From positions 1 through 18,772 of the forward strand of contig DBMH01000132.1 of the NCBI GenBank assembly GCA_002297645.1: a DNA stretch of 18,772 nucleotides. Direction: 5' to 3'. The notes beneath the pieces are model-generated. The model was not told the DNA's origin. It worked only from the letters and a program-made list of their open reading frames with translations, and ran no database searches. Shown piece after piece: positions 1-8,317 of the stretch. Position 1 is the stretch's first letter. Each line of letters opens with the position of its first letter. The translations under genes were made by a program, and so were the position numbers. Origin of the DNA: Rhodanobacteraceae bacterium UBA703 (lineage in GTDB: Bacteria; Pseudomonadota; Gammaproteobacteria; Xanthomonadales; Rhodanobacteraceae).

Positions 1-327
1 GGTCCGCGCCTGGCCGCGCCACCGGCCGACGGCGCGGCTGTCGATCCGCTGCTCGGCATCGCCCTCGGGCGGGTCGAAGACGCCGACTTTTCCGTCGTCG
101 ACTGGGCCGGGCGGGCGCATCTGTCCGAGCGCCAGCTGCGCCGCCGCATCAACGAACTGACCGGCCAGTCCCCGCAGGGCTGGCTGCGAGAGCAGCGCCT
201 GCTGCGCGTGCGCCACCTGCTGCGCAGCGGCGCCTGCAAGACGCTGGCGGAAGCCGGCGCGCGCTGCGGTCTCGACAATCCGGCCTATCTCTACCGCAGC
301 TACCGCGCGCGCTTCGGCGAGCACTGA
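1..327 (+). CDS. AraC-family regulator, C-terminal DNA-binding part (5' end outside window)
   Basis: The frame is open from base 1 to the TGA at 325-327, giving the last 108 residues of a larger protein. They look like an AraC/XylS-type double helix-turn-helix. A first HTH has the pattern HLSERQLRRRINELTGQSP, followed by the linking helix (WLREQRLLRVRHLL). A second HTH (LAEAGARCGLDNPAYLYRSY) ends in the typical RARFGEH tail. The domain binds DNA as an activator or repressor. The sensing part is upstream and cannot be seen: it could be a cupin-type AraC domain, a response regulator or a hybrid histidine kinase. The gene is co-directional with, and 199 bases upstream of, the first beta-helix gene, so a local regulatory role is plausible but inferred. 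Confidence 0.85.
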   Translation, partial: GPRLAAPPADGAAVDPLLGIALGRVEDADFSVVDWAGRAHLSERQLRRRINELTGQSPQGWLREQRLLRVRHLLRSGACKTLAEAGARCGLDNPAYLYRSYRARFGEH

Positions 328-356
328 CGCTCCGCAAGCCATTGATCCTCCGAGGC

Positions 357-415
357 TGTCCGGTCGGTGCCGGACACGATGTCCGTTGCGTGCATGTCCG
401 CGTCCGGTCAGGACA
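357..415. promoter_or_regulatory. candidate operator cluster of TGTCC/GGACA half-sites upstream of the exported-protein operon
   Basis: Within 59 bases there are three TGTCC half-sites (starting at 357, 380 and 395) and two inverted copies, GGACA (372 and 411). Two perfect inverted repeats result. TGTCCGG (357-363) and CCGGACA (370-376) have a 6-base spacer; CGGACA (371-376) and TGTCCG (380-385) have a 3-base spacer. A looser pair is 395-399 with 411-415. They lie 112-170 bases before the start codon at 527, where a regulator could act. No convincing -10/-35 pair was found beside them. Short inverted repeats are common in GC-rich DNA, so this remains a candidate. Confidence 0.35.
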
Positions 416-526
416 TGGGAGCGTCGGGGCACCGCGATCAGACTTCCCGGAGGTGCCGGACGGCCGCCTCGAGGCGTGCATCGGCGCCCGATCAGGGCTC
501 ACGCCCACGGCGAAGGGAAACGGATC

Positions 527-3500
527 ATGCATCAGGTTCGGCGTCGGCCCGCGGTAGCGCGTTGGCTGCTGCAATGTCTTTGGATCATCGGCGTGGCGCT
601 GTGGATCAGCAGCGTGCGGGCCCAGTCGGTCACCGTCACCAACGCACTCGACGCCGGTCCCGGCAGTCTGCGTCAGGCGATGCTGGACGCGTCGGCCGAC
701 CCGGCGCCGGGAGTCATCACCTTCGCGCCATCGGCCGACGGTGTGATCACGCTGGCCTCGCCGCTGCCGGACCTGACGGCTTCCGGTGGCGACCTCACGA
801 TCATCGGCAACGGTGCCGCCGCCACCGTCGTCGACGGCGCCGGCACGCACCGGCCGTTCACCGCGCAAAGCGCGCCGGGCCTGAACTTCACCCTGCGCCG
901 TCTGACGGTGCGCAACGGACAGGCCGGCGGCAGCTCGCTCAACGGTGGCGCGATCCTCTTCTCCGGCACGTCGCTGACCCTCGACGGAGTCGATCTTTCC
1001 GGCAACCGCAGCGCCTCGGGCACGGGTGGGGCGATCTACGCGTCCGCGGCGGTCACCATCGAGAACAGCGTGTTCGCCGCCAACCGGGCGAACATGGGCG
1101 GCGCGTTCGAGATCTGGGATGGTCCGCTGCTGGTGAGGAACACCACCGTCAGCGGCACGCTCGGGAACAATACCGTCATCGTGTTCGGCGGCGGCGCGAA
1201 TGCACGGGCGCGGCTGGTCAACGCGACGGTTGCCGGCAACCAGGCGCGGGGCATCCAGTTGCGCATGAATGCGACCTTGTCGATCACCAACTCGCTGGTG
1301 GCCGGCAACGGCAGCTACGACGTCGGGGTCGTGGACAGCGCGGCGGTCGATCTCGCCACGTCGTTCAACAACGTGGTCGGCGTCCAGTCCGGCACCGGGC
1401 TGGTCGACGGCGCCAACGGCAACCGCATCGGCGTCGCCGATGCGCTGGTCGGTGCGCTGGGCGACCACGGCGGCATGACGCGGACCGTACCGCTGCTGCC
1501 TGGCAGCCCGGCGCTGAACGCCGGCACGGCGACCGGCAGCGACATTCCGGCTGTCGACCAGCGCGGCTTGGCGCGTGTCGGCACTCCGGATGTCGGTGCG
1601 CTCGAATCGCGTGGCTTCAGTCTCGCGCGGGGCGGCGGCAGCGGGCAGTCGGCCGGCGTCGCCGCGCCCTTCGCCGAACCGCTGGAAGTGCAACTGGTCG
1701 CCAATGGCGGCGACGAACCGGTCGAAGGCGGCAAGGTGGTCTTCCAGGGACCGGCCAGCGGTCCCGGCGTGGTGCTGGCATCGCCCGTGGCCACGATCGG
1801 AGCCGACGGCAAGGCCCGCACCGCGATCACCGCCAACGCCATCGCGGGGGGGCCGTACCTCGTCACGGCCAAGGCGGCCAACGGCGACGGGTCGGTGCTG
1901 GCGACGGACTTCTCGCTGACCAACGTGGACGGCACCTGCGCCGCGTTCACCTTCCCCTACACGCTGTCCGGCGTCGACAACGCCGCACGCGTGGCCGAGC
2001 TGCGCCAGGCGATCGAATGCGCCAACGCCCATGCCGGCGACGACGCGATCGACCTCGGCGGCCACACGCTGACCTTCGGTACCGCGCCGTACGCCGATGC
2101 GAACGGGATCAATGCGCTGCCGGTCGTCACCAGCGTGCTCACCCTGCGCAACGGTGCGCTGGAACGGCAGGCAGGGGCGCCGGCGTTCCGTTTCCTCGAC
2201 GTCGCCGCGAGTGGCGACCTGACCGTGCACGGAATCCAGCTGCGCAACGGCGAATCCGGCTCCGAGGGCGGCGCGATCCGCGCCGACGGCCTGCTGACGG
2301 TGAGGGCCAGCCTGTTCGAGGACAACCGCGCGGCGACGCGCGGCGGCGCGATCGCGACGCATGCGGCGACCACCATCGTCATCTCGCGCTTCGAACGCAA
2401 CGCCGCGGTGGATGGCGCCGCGATCGCCGGCGGAGACGCCGACGCGATTCCCGGCGGCGACGTGACGATCGTCGCCAACTCGCGTTTCGAGGACAACGGC
2501 GACGGCGCCAGCCGGTCGGTGATCTGGAACAAGAGCTACTTCGCGATGGTGGGCAGCCTCGTCGCGGGCAATCGCCTTTCCGCTGCCGGCAGCTCGCTGC
2601 TGTCCTTCCACGACGACACCGCCGTGGCGGAACTGCGCAACGTCACGATCGCCGACAATGCGGTGCAGGGCGAGTTGCTGTCGTGGCCGTCCGCCAACGT
2701 GCAGGTGCGCAACAGCATCGTCTGGGGCAACCAGTACGGCAGTCTCGGCCGGGTGTCGCCCCTCCACAGCATCCTGCCGGGCGTCCCCGCCATGGGCGGC
2801 AACCTCGACCAGCCTCCCGGCTTCATCGGGCCCGGCGACTATCGCCTCGACGCCGGCAGCCCGGCGATCGACGCCGGCGACAACAGCTACGGTTTCAACG
2901 ATGCATTCGACCTCGACGAGGACGGCGACACGAGCGAACACGGACCCGACCTCGACCTGAACCCGCGGCCGATCGACGACGCCGGCGTGGCCGACACCGG
3001 CAACGGCGATGCACCGGTCATCGACATCGGTGCCTACGAATACCCGACCGATTCCGTCGCGGCGGGCATCACCGTCACGCCGACGGCCGGTCTCGTCACC
3101 ACCGAAGCCGGTGGCACCGCCACGTTCACCGTCGTGCTCGATCGCTATCCGGCCGCCGATGTCGTCGTTTCCCTCGCCAGCAGCGACACCGCCGAAGGCA
3201 CGGTCGCTCCGGCCAGTCTGACCTTCACCCAGTCCGACTGGAACCGGCCGAAAACCGTCACCGTCCTCGGCATGGACGACGACCTCGTCGACGGCGACCG
3301 GACCTACACGATCCTCGTCGGTCCGGCCGTCAGCGGCGATCCCGCCTACGACGGCATGGATCCTCCGGACGTGACGGTCGTGAACCGGGACGACGAGGCA
3401 TCGACGCATCGCGTCGGAGGCACCGTGACCGGCCTGCTGGGCAGCGGTCTCGTCCTGTCGCTCGGCAACGAATCCCTGCCGCTCGATGCCGATGGCGGTT

Positions 3501-4699
3501 TCGTGTTCGCGACGGCGCTCGCGCCCGGCGAGACCTACTCGATTTCCGTCGCGACCCAGCCATCGCAGCCCGTCCAGCGCTGCGTGGTCGTCAACGGCAG
3601 CGGCACGATGGGCACGACCGACATCGCCAATGTGGTCGTGAACTGCGGCGCGTCGTCCACCTACGCGATCGGCGGCACGGTGAGCGGTCTCGCCGGCACG
3701 GGACTGGTCCTGCAACTCAACGGCGGCGGCGATCTGCCGCTTTCCGCCGACGGCGGCTATGCGTTCGTGTCGAGGCTCGTGGACGGCGCGAGCTACGTCG
3801 TGACGATCCGGGCGCAGCCGTCGGGCCAGTCGTGCTCCCTCTCCCACGCCGCCGGCACGGTGCAGGGCGCCGACGTGACCGACGTGCAGGTGGCGTGCGT
3901 GCCGCTGCAAGCCGAACTGTACCTGACCGTCGATGACAGCCACGCGTTCACGCGCTACGGACAGGTTCGCGACTATTTCGTCACGCTCGGCAACGCCGGC
4001 AACACCCTGGCGCAGGACGTGGCGATCGCGGCCGCGTTCAGTGCGGCGTTCGACGTGTCGAACGTGCACTGGCAATGCCTGGCCGGCGGATCCAGCGGTT
4101 GCGCGAGCAGCGGCTCCGGCGGGTTTTCCGATCGCGTCGACCTGCAGGCCGACAGCAGCGTGACCTGGATCGTGAGCGCGCCGGTCCTCGCCGGCAGCCC
4201 GGAGTCGGAGGCCACGCTCACGATCGGTCCCGATGGCGCGCCGCGACGTCCCGTCGTGACCGGGACCTCCGTAAGTCCCGCGAGCGACACCAACACGCTG
4301 GTGATCTTCCGCGACGGCTACGACGTGCCGTACGGCGACGGTGCGAGCGCGATCCACGACGCCGTTCCGCTCGGGTCGGTCGATCCGCGCGGCATCGTGG
4401 TCGATTGGCCGCCGGTCGGCAGCGAGGGCCTTCACGTCGTGGCGCTGCTGCAAACACCCCACGGCACGGTCCGGTTGCAGCGCCTGAGCGTGCACGGCAG
4501 GGATTTCGTCCGCCTGCTCGGCTCTGACGGCTCCGGCCAGGAGCGCATCAGCGACTGGTCCGCGGTGACCGCGGGTTCCCGCCTCGTCGTCGGATGCCTG
4601 GACAGTGGCGGGAACGGATCCGTCGTGCTGCTGGAGGGCGCCGAGCGTGCCCTGCAATTGCAACAAGGTGGTGTCGAGAAGCCGGGAGACGCTCAATGA
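527..4699 (+). CDS. large exported modular beta-helix protein (Big_1, Calx-beta-like and DUF11-like domains)
   Basis: This 1390-residue protein starts at ATG 527, chosen because AAGGGAA precedes it at 513-519 and a signal peptide begins there. The frame is open further upstream, but that part looks non-coding. Residues 1-32 are a Sec signal (hydrophobic WLLQCLWIIGVALWI, cleavage after VRA). Residues 33-360 are a right-handed beta-helix of the choice-of-anchor Q type, with a PGSLRQAMLDA cap and a DVGALES end. Residues ~365-468 resemble a bacterial Ig-like/invasin domain. Residues ~470-840 are a second beta-helix with a FPYTL...LRQAIECAN cap, ending DIGAYEY. Residues ~846-957 are Calx-beta-like. 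Two ~83-residue Cys-paired repeats fill 960-1126, and a DUF11-like domain follows (~1127-1260) with SDTNTLVIFRDG. About 130 C-terminal residues are unrecognised. No beta-barrel, LPXTG or CTERM tail is present, so the export route is unclear. Adhesion or polysaccharide binding is only a guess. Confidence 0.88.
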   Translation: MHQVRRRPAVARWLLQCLWIIGVALWISSVRAQSVTVTNALDAGPGSLRQAMLDASADPAPGVITFAPSADGVITLASPLPDLTASGGDLTIIGNGAAATVVDGAGTHRPFTAQSAPGLNFTLRRLTVRNGQAGGSSLNGGAILFSGTSLTLDGVDLSGNRSASGTGGAIYASAAVTIENSVFAANRANMGGAFEIWDGPLLVRNTTVSGTLGNNTVIVFGGGANARARLVNATVAGNQARGIQLRMNATLSITNSLVAGNGSYDVGVVDSAAVDLATSFNNVVGVQSGTGLVDGANGNRIGVADALVGALGDHGGMTRTVPLLPGSPALNAGTATGSDIPAVDQRGLARVGTPDVGALESRGFSLARGGGSGQSAGVAAPFAEPLEVQLVANGGDEPVEGGKVVFQGPASGPGVVLASPVATIGADGKARTAITANAIAGGPYLVTAKAANGDGSVLATDFSLTNVDGTCAAFTFPYTLSGVDNAARVAELRQAIECANAHAGDDAIDLGGHTLTFGTAPYADANGINALPVVTSVLTLRNGALERQAGAPAFRFLDVAASGDLTVHGIQLRNGESGSEGGAIRADGLLTVRASLFEDNRAATRGGAIATHAATTIVISRFERNAAVDGAAIAGGDADAIPGGDVTIVANSRFEDNGDGASRSVIWNKSYFAMVGSLVAGNRLSAAGSSLLSFHDDTAVAELRNVTIADNAVQGELLSWPSANVQVRNSIVWGNQYGSLGRVSPLHSILPGVPAMGGNLDQPPGFIGPGDYRLDAGSPAIDAGDNSYGFNDAFDLDEDGDTSEHGPDLDLNPRPIDDAGVADTGNGDAPVIDIGAYEYPTDSVAAGITVTPTAGLVTTEAGGTATFTVVLDRYPAADVVVSLASSDTAEGTVAPASLTFTQSDWNRPKTVTVLGMDDDLVDGDRTYTILVGPAVSGDPAYDGMDPPDVTVVNRDDEASTHRVGGTVTGLLGSGLVLSLGNESLPLDADGGFVFATALAPGETYSISVATQPSQPVQRCVVVNGSGTMGTTDIANVVVNCGASSTYAIGGTVSGLAGTGLVLQLNGGGDLPLSADGGYAFVSRLVDGASYVVTIRAQPSGQSCSLSHAAGTVQGADVTDVQVACVPLQAELYLTVDDSHAFTRYGQVRDYFVTLGNAGNTLAQDVAIAAAFSAAFDVSNVHWQCLAGGSSGCASSGSGGFSDRVDLQADSSVTWIVSAPVLAGSPESEATLTIGPDGAPRRPVVTGTSVSPASDTNTLVIFRDGYDVPYGDGASAIHDAVPLGSVDPRGIVVDWPPVGSEGLHVVALLQTPHGTVRLQRLSVHGRDFVRLLGSDGSGQERISDWSAVTAGSRLVVGCLDSGGNGSVVLLEGAERALQLQQGGVEKPGDAQ

Positions 4700-7257
4700 A
4701 TCGCGCAAGGAATTCCACGATGGATCGTCGTCTCCGCCCCCGTTCGTCGGCCCGTCCGTGCGGATGGACGAGTCCGCTCGCAGGATGGCAGGTCCTGATG
4801 CTCGTGGCGGCAGCCGCCGTGGCCCCGGCCTGTGGCGCTGCGGTGTGCCGAGTGAGCCCGACGGGCGCTTCCGGCAACGACGGAAGTGCTTGGTCGCAGG
4901 CGATGACGATCCAGGCCGCGCTGGGCGGCAGCCATTGCTCGGAAGTGTGGGTCGCCCAAGGCGCGTATCACCCGAGCCCGGCGGCGGATCGCGGTGCCAG
5001 TTTCGTGATCCGGCCCGGCGTCGAGCTCTACGGCGGATTCGCCGGTACCGAGGGCGCGCGCGACCAGCGCGATGCGGCGATCCATCCGACGGTTCTGTCG
5101 GGCGACATCGACGGCAACGACGACGTCGACGAATACGGCGTCACGCGCCACGCCGACGGCATCGTCGGCGACAACAGCTTTCACGTCGTCCTTCTGGGGG
5201 GCGCTGCCGGAGCGGACGTCGTGCTGGACGGCTTCATCCTGAGCGGGGGCCGCGCCGACGACACCGGCACGCCCGACGGCGCGGCAGGCGGCGGCCTGCT
5301 CTGCAGTGCCAGCGGGGTCGGGCAGGAATGCAGTCCGACGCTGCGCAACCTGGTGTTCCGCGGGAACTTCGCCGTCAGCGGCGGCGGCCTGGCGTGCGTG
5401 GCGCAGGACCAGGGCCTCTGTGGCGTGGCACTCGATGCCGTCGCATTCCTGAACAACGTCTCGGGCAACGGCGGCGGGATGGCGAGCTACGCCCTGACAG
5501 GGGGTGTCGCCCGTCCGGCGCTCGACAACGCCACCTTCAGCGGCAACCGCGCCGAGTATTCCGGTGGCGCGCTGATCGCCGCCGGTTTCGACGGCGGCAC
5601 CAATGAAGCCCAGTTGCGCAACGCGACCTTCAGCGCGAATTCCGCACAGGGGGGCGGCGCGATCTTCAATACAGGTTGGGGCGGTACCAGCACCACGGCA
5701 GTGTCCGGCTCGATCTTGTGGGGAAATTCCGCCCTCGAAGCGATGTCGGAGGCTGAGAACGGGCAGCTCAGGTTCGACCGCAGCCTCGTGCGAGGCGGCT
5801 GCCCGCCAGGCGCGATGTGCACGGGCCTCGTGACGGGGGATCCGAAGCTGGGCGCGTTGCAGCCGGTCGGCGGCATCGCGCCCGCCCATCCGCTCGGCGA
5901 GAACAGCAGCGCGTTCGACGCGATCCCGTGCGACGACGTGCCCGTCCGGGACCCGCGTGGACTCGCGCGTCCGCAGGGAGCCGCCTGCGACCTCGGCGCC
6001 GTGGAAGTGCGCCAGGCGACGGTCACCGTCAGCGTGAGCGGCGGCGGCAAGGTCGACGCGCTCGCGGTGCCTCCCGCGCTTGGAGCGGCCATCGTCGGTT
6101 GCGGGCCAGGGCAGGGCGCCTGCACCGGGCGATACCGTGTCGAGCCCGTCGCCCCGGACCTCGTGCTGCTGCTGAAGCCCGACGTGGGCCACGTCGCGCA
6201 ATCGGCGACGGGCTGCGGCGGCTCGCGCTCGGGCAATACCTACGGCATCGCGGCGCTGACCGCCGACTGCACCACGTCCGTCACGTTCGCGCCGGCGTCG
6301 CACCGTATCGGCGGTACGGTGACCGGGCTCGCCGGCAACGGCCTGGTCCTGTCGCTCGACGGCGCCGAATCCCTGCCAATCGGAGCCGACGGTTCGTTCG
6401 TGTTCTCCACCGGGCGGGCCTTCGGCGCGGCCTACGAGGTCACCGTCCGGACCCAGCCGACGCAGCCCTCGCAGACCTGCGTGGTGCTCAACGGCAGCGG
6501 AACGGTCGGCACGAGCGACGTCACGGATGTCGTCGTCCATTGTGGCGCCGCTGCCACCTACACCGTCGGCGGCACGCTCGGCGGCCTGGCGGCCGGAGGT
6601 TCCGTCGCGTTGTCGGTCAACGGCGGTCCGGCGCTCGTTCTCGCCGCGAACGGCAGCTACGCCTTTGCTCCCCGCTTCCTGTCCGGCGACGCGTATGCGG
6701 TGTCGCTGCTGGCGCAGCCGGCAGGCCAGCACTGCTCGTTGAGCAACGCCGCGGGCGTCGTCGGCAGTGCCGACGTCACCCACGTGGACGTGACCTGCGC
6801 CGCGGGCGGAGCGGAACTCACGCTCGCCGTCAGCGACGACAATTCGTTCGCGCGCCACGGGGAGGTGCGCAAGTACGTGGTCACCTTGACCAACAGCGGC
6901 AACGACGTCGCCGCCGGCGTGGCCGTCGGGGCGCTGCTCGATGCCGCATTCGACGAGGCCAACGTGCGCTGGAGCTGCATCGACGGCGCACCGGGCGCGA
7001 GTTGCACCCCGCAAGGCGCGGGCGCCTTCGCCGATACGGCGACCTTGCCCGCCGGCACGCGACTCGTCTGGATCGTGAACGCCCCCATCCGCGGCGACGG
7101 CAACGCCGCCGAGGCGACGTTCCTGGTCCGCGCGGACGGTGCTCCCGATGCGAGCGACACCGACACGCTCGTGCTGTTCCGCGATGGCGTGGACCGGCCC
7201 TACGGCAGCGGATCGAACGCACCTGCCGCGCCCGGCGACGGGTCCGCTGGGCCGTAG
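4696..7257 (+). CDS. exported beta-helix protein, choice-of-anchor Q type, translationally coupled
   Basis: This 853-residue protein starts at ATG 4696, overlapping the previous stop as ATGA, with GGGAGA at 4684-4689 as ribosome site; this suggests coupling within an operon. An in-frame ATG eight codons later is a weaker alternative start. The N-terminus is basic, with a hydrophobic stretch (WQVLMLVAAAAVAPA) and likely cleavage near residue 46-49. Residues ~50-438 form a beta-helix with a DPRGLARP...CDLGAVEV ending, usual for choice-of-anchor Q proteins. Residues ~438-534 look like a degenerate InlB-type repeat. Residues 535-617 and 618-703 are two Cys-paired repeats, and ~704-853 is DUF11-like with SDTDTLVLFRDG near the end. 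The last ~315 residues match the corresponding part of the upstream protein module for module. No sorting tail or barrel is seen. The function is unknown; a surface or secreted structural or binding role is inferred. Confidence 0.87.
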   Translation: MNRARNSTMDRRLRPRSSARPCGWTSPLAGWQVLMLVAAAAVAPACGAAVCRVSPTGASGNDGSAWSQAMTIQAALGGSHCSEVWVAQGAYHPSPAADRGASFVIRPGVELYGGFAGTEGARDQRDAAIHPTVLSGDIDGNDDVDEYGVTRHADGIVGDNSFHVVLLGGAAGADVVLDGFILSGGRADDTGTPDGAAGGGLLCSASGVGQECSPTLRNLVFRGNFAVSGGGLACVAQDQGLCGVALDAVAFLNNVSGNGGGMASYALTGGVARPALDNATFSGNRAEYSGGALIAAGFDGGTNEAQLRNATFSANSAQGGGAIFNTGWGGTSTTAVSGSILWGNSALEAMSEAENGQLRFDRSLVRGGCPPGAMCTGLVTGDPKLGALQPVGGIAPAHPLGENSSAFDAIPCDDVPVRDPRGLARPQGAACDLGAVEVRQATVTVSVSGGGKVDALAVPPALGAAIVGCGPGQGACTGRYRVEPVAPDLVLLLKPDVGHVAQSATGCGGSRSGNTYGIAALTADCTTSVTFAPASHRIGGTVTGLAGNGLVLSLDGAESLPIGADGSFVFSTGRAFGAAYEVTVRTQPTQPSQTCVVLNGSGTVGTSDVTDVVVHCGAAATYTVGGTLGGLAAGGSVALSVNGGPALVLAANGSYAFAPRFLSGDAYAVSLLAQPAGQHCSLSNAAGVVGSADVTHVDVTCAAGGAELTLAVSDDNSFARHGEVRKYVVTLTNSGNDVAAGVAVGALLDAAFDEANVRWSCIDGAPGASCTPQGAGAFADTATLPAGTRLVWIVNAPIRGDGNAAEATFLVRADGAPDASDTDTLVLFRDGVDRPYGSGSNAPAAPGDGSAGP

Positions 7258-7270
7258 TGCGGACCGCTCG

Positions 7271-8317
7271 CTACGCTCCAGTCGTTCCGTCGCGGGCGGG
7301 ACGTTCCGGGGCGGCGGAGCCGGATCTGCCTCGGCCGCCGCGCGTCTGCTGCGGCGTCTCGCCGAACGTCTGGCGGTAGGCGCGTGAAAACTCGCCCAGG
7401 TGGGTGAAGCCGAAACGCATCGCGGTCTCGCCGACCTTGTGATCGCCGTTCGCCTGGATCAGGGCTTGCCGGACCGCCCGCAGACGCTGCGTGCGCAGCC
7501 ACTGCAGCGGTGACTGCCCGCATTCGTCCTGGAACAACGCCTGCAGGCGCCTGACCGACAGGCCGCAATGACTGGCGACCATGGCGACCGGCACGGATTC
7601 ACCCAGGTGGTCGAGCAGGTAGGACTGCGCACGCCGGATGGCCTGCGGTGCAGCGGGCGGCGGCGCCGGCCATAAGTGCGCGGCCATGTTGTGCGGCTGA
7701 TGCAGCAGCAGCGTGGTGGCCACCAGCATTTCGGTCTGCGCCAGCAGGGCCGCCTGGGCGGCGTCGCGGCCTGCGTCGAGTCCGGCGCAGCGCGTCACCC
7801 ACTGCAGCATCGGCATCAGTGCCTGCCAGCCGGACGCGTGCAGGGGAACCACTGCATCGAAGCAGATGTCGGGCGCGTCGTCCTGTGCCGTCAGGCGGCG
7901 CCAGGCGTCGTCGATGGCCTGTCGGTCCAGGCGCAGCAGGATCTGCTCATAGTCGTGGCTGGCCGTGAAATGGAAGCGTCGGTCCGGGCTGACGATGACG
8001 GCGCCTCGTGGCGATACGTCGATGCCGTGCCCGTCGAACTGGAACACGGCATTGCCCCGGGTGGGCAGCACCAGCAGGTAGTAGCCGGCCAGCATGCCGG
8101 GATCGACGCTGACGTCGGCTCCGTGCCCGTGCCGGAGCAGCGACAGGCGCCCGCAGGGCAGCAGGTCCAGCCGGTTGCGCATGGTGTGCCCGTGCAGGAT
8201 CCGCAGGCGATACGGGTTGAGCACCTGGCCGATGCGATGGCGCGCCTCGTCGAGGTCGGTGGTGTCGACGATGCGGTGCTGCTCGAACGGCAGATGGGAG
8301 AACAGCGAGGCGATCAT
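7271..8317 (-). CDS. AraC-family transcriptional regulator (XylS/FeaR-like)
   Basis: This 348-residue protein starts at the ATG complementary to 8315-8317. That start follows a strong GAAGGAAG site, and homology-like sequence begins there; the frame stays open upstream to 8728 but reads as non-coding. Residues ~20-200 resemble the AraC-binding-like ligand domain of the XylS/FeaR group, including a PRGAVIVSPDRRFHF segment. Residues ~225-325 carry the double HTH: HTH1 around 244-263 (VAMVASHCGLSVRRLQALF) and HTH2 around 294-316, ending FGFTHLGEFSRAYRQTFGE. The last ~20 residues are a low-complexity tail. The gene converges on the upstream operon with a 13-base gap and diverges from the third beta-helix gene across 409 bases, so it is a natural candidate regulator of that gene. 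The effector is unknown. Confidence 0.9.
   Translation of the reverse strand: MIASLFSHLPFEQHRIVDTTDLDEARHRIGQVLNPYRLRILHGHTMRNRLDLLPCGRLSLLRHGHGADVSVDPGMLAGYYLLVLPTRGNAVFQFDGHGIDVSPRGAVIVSPDRRFHFTASHDYEQILLRLDRQAIDDAWRRLTAQDDAPDICFDAVVPLHASGWQALMPMLQWVTRCAGLDAGRDAAQAALLAQTEMLVATTLLLHQPHNMAAHLWPAPPPAAPQAIRRAQSYLLDHLGESVPVAMVASHCGLSVRRLQALFQDECGQSPLQWLRTQRLRAVRQALIQANGDHKVGETAMRFGFTHLGEFSRAYRQTFGETPQQTRGGRGRSGSAAPERPARDGTTGA

Noticed and set aside
149..4708. A 1519-codon open frame on the minus strand lying across the whole first exported-protein gene
   Set aside because: The plus-strand frame has a signal peptide, ribosome site and recognisable domains. The minus frame is Arg/Ala/Asp-rich, has no recognisable sequence, and is explained by high GC and rare TTA, CTA and TCA codons in the sense strand. 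The same holds for long minus-strand frames over 4693-7014 and 10827-12314.
4690..4860. Lipoprotein signal in the second exported protein (VAPAC)
   Set aside because: The residues before Cys do not fit a lipobox (no L-[AS]-[GA]-C), and the sequence after it looks like an ordinary signal peptidase I site.
527..7257. Autotransporter (type V) assignment for the beta-helix proteins
   Set aside because: Passenger-like helices are present, but no C-terminal beta-barrel or terminal aromatic signature is seen in any of the three proteins.
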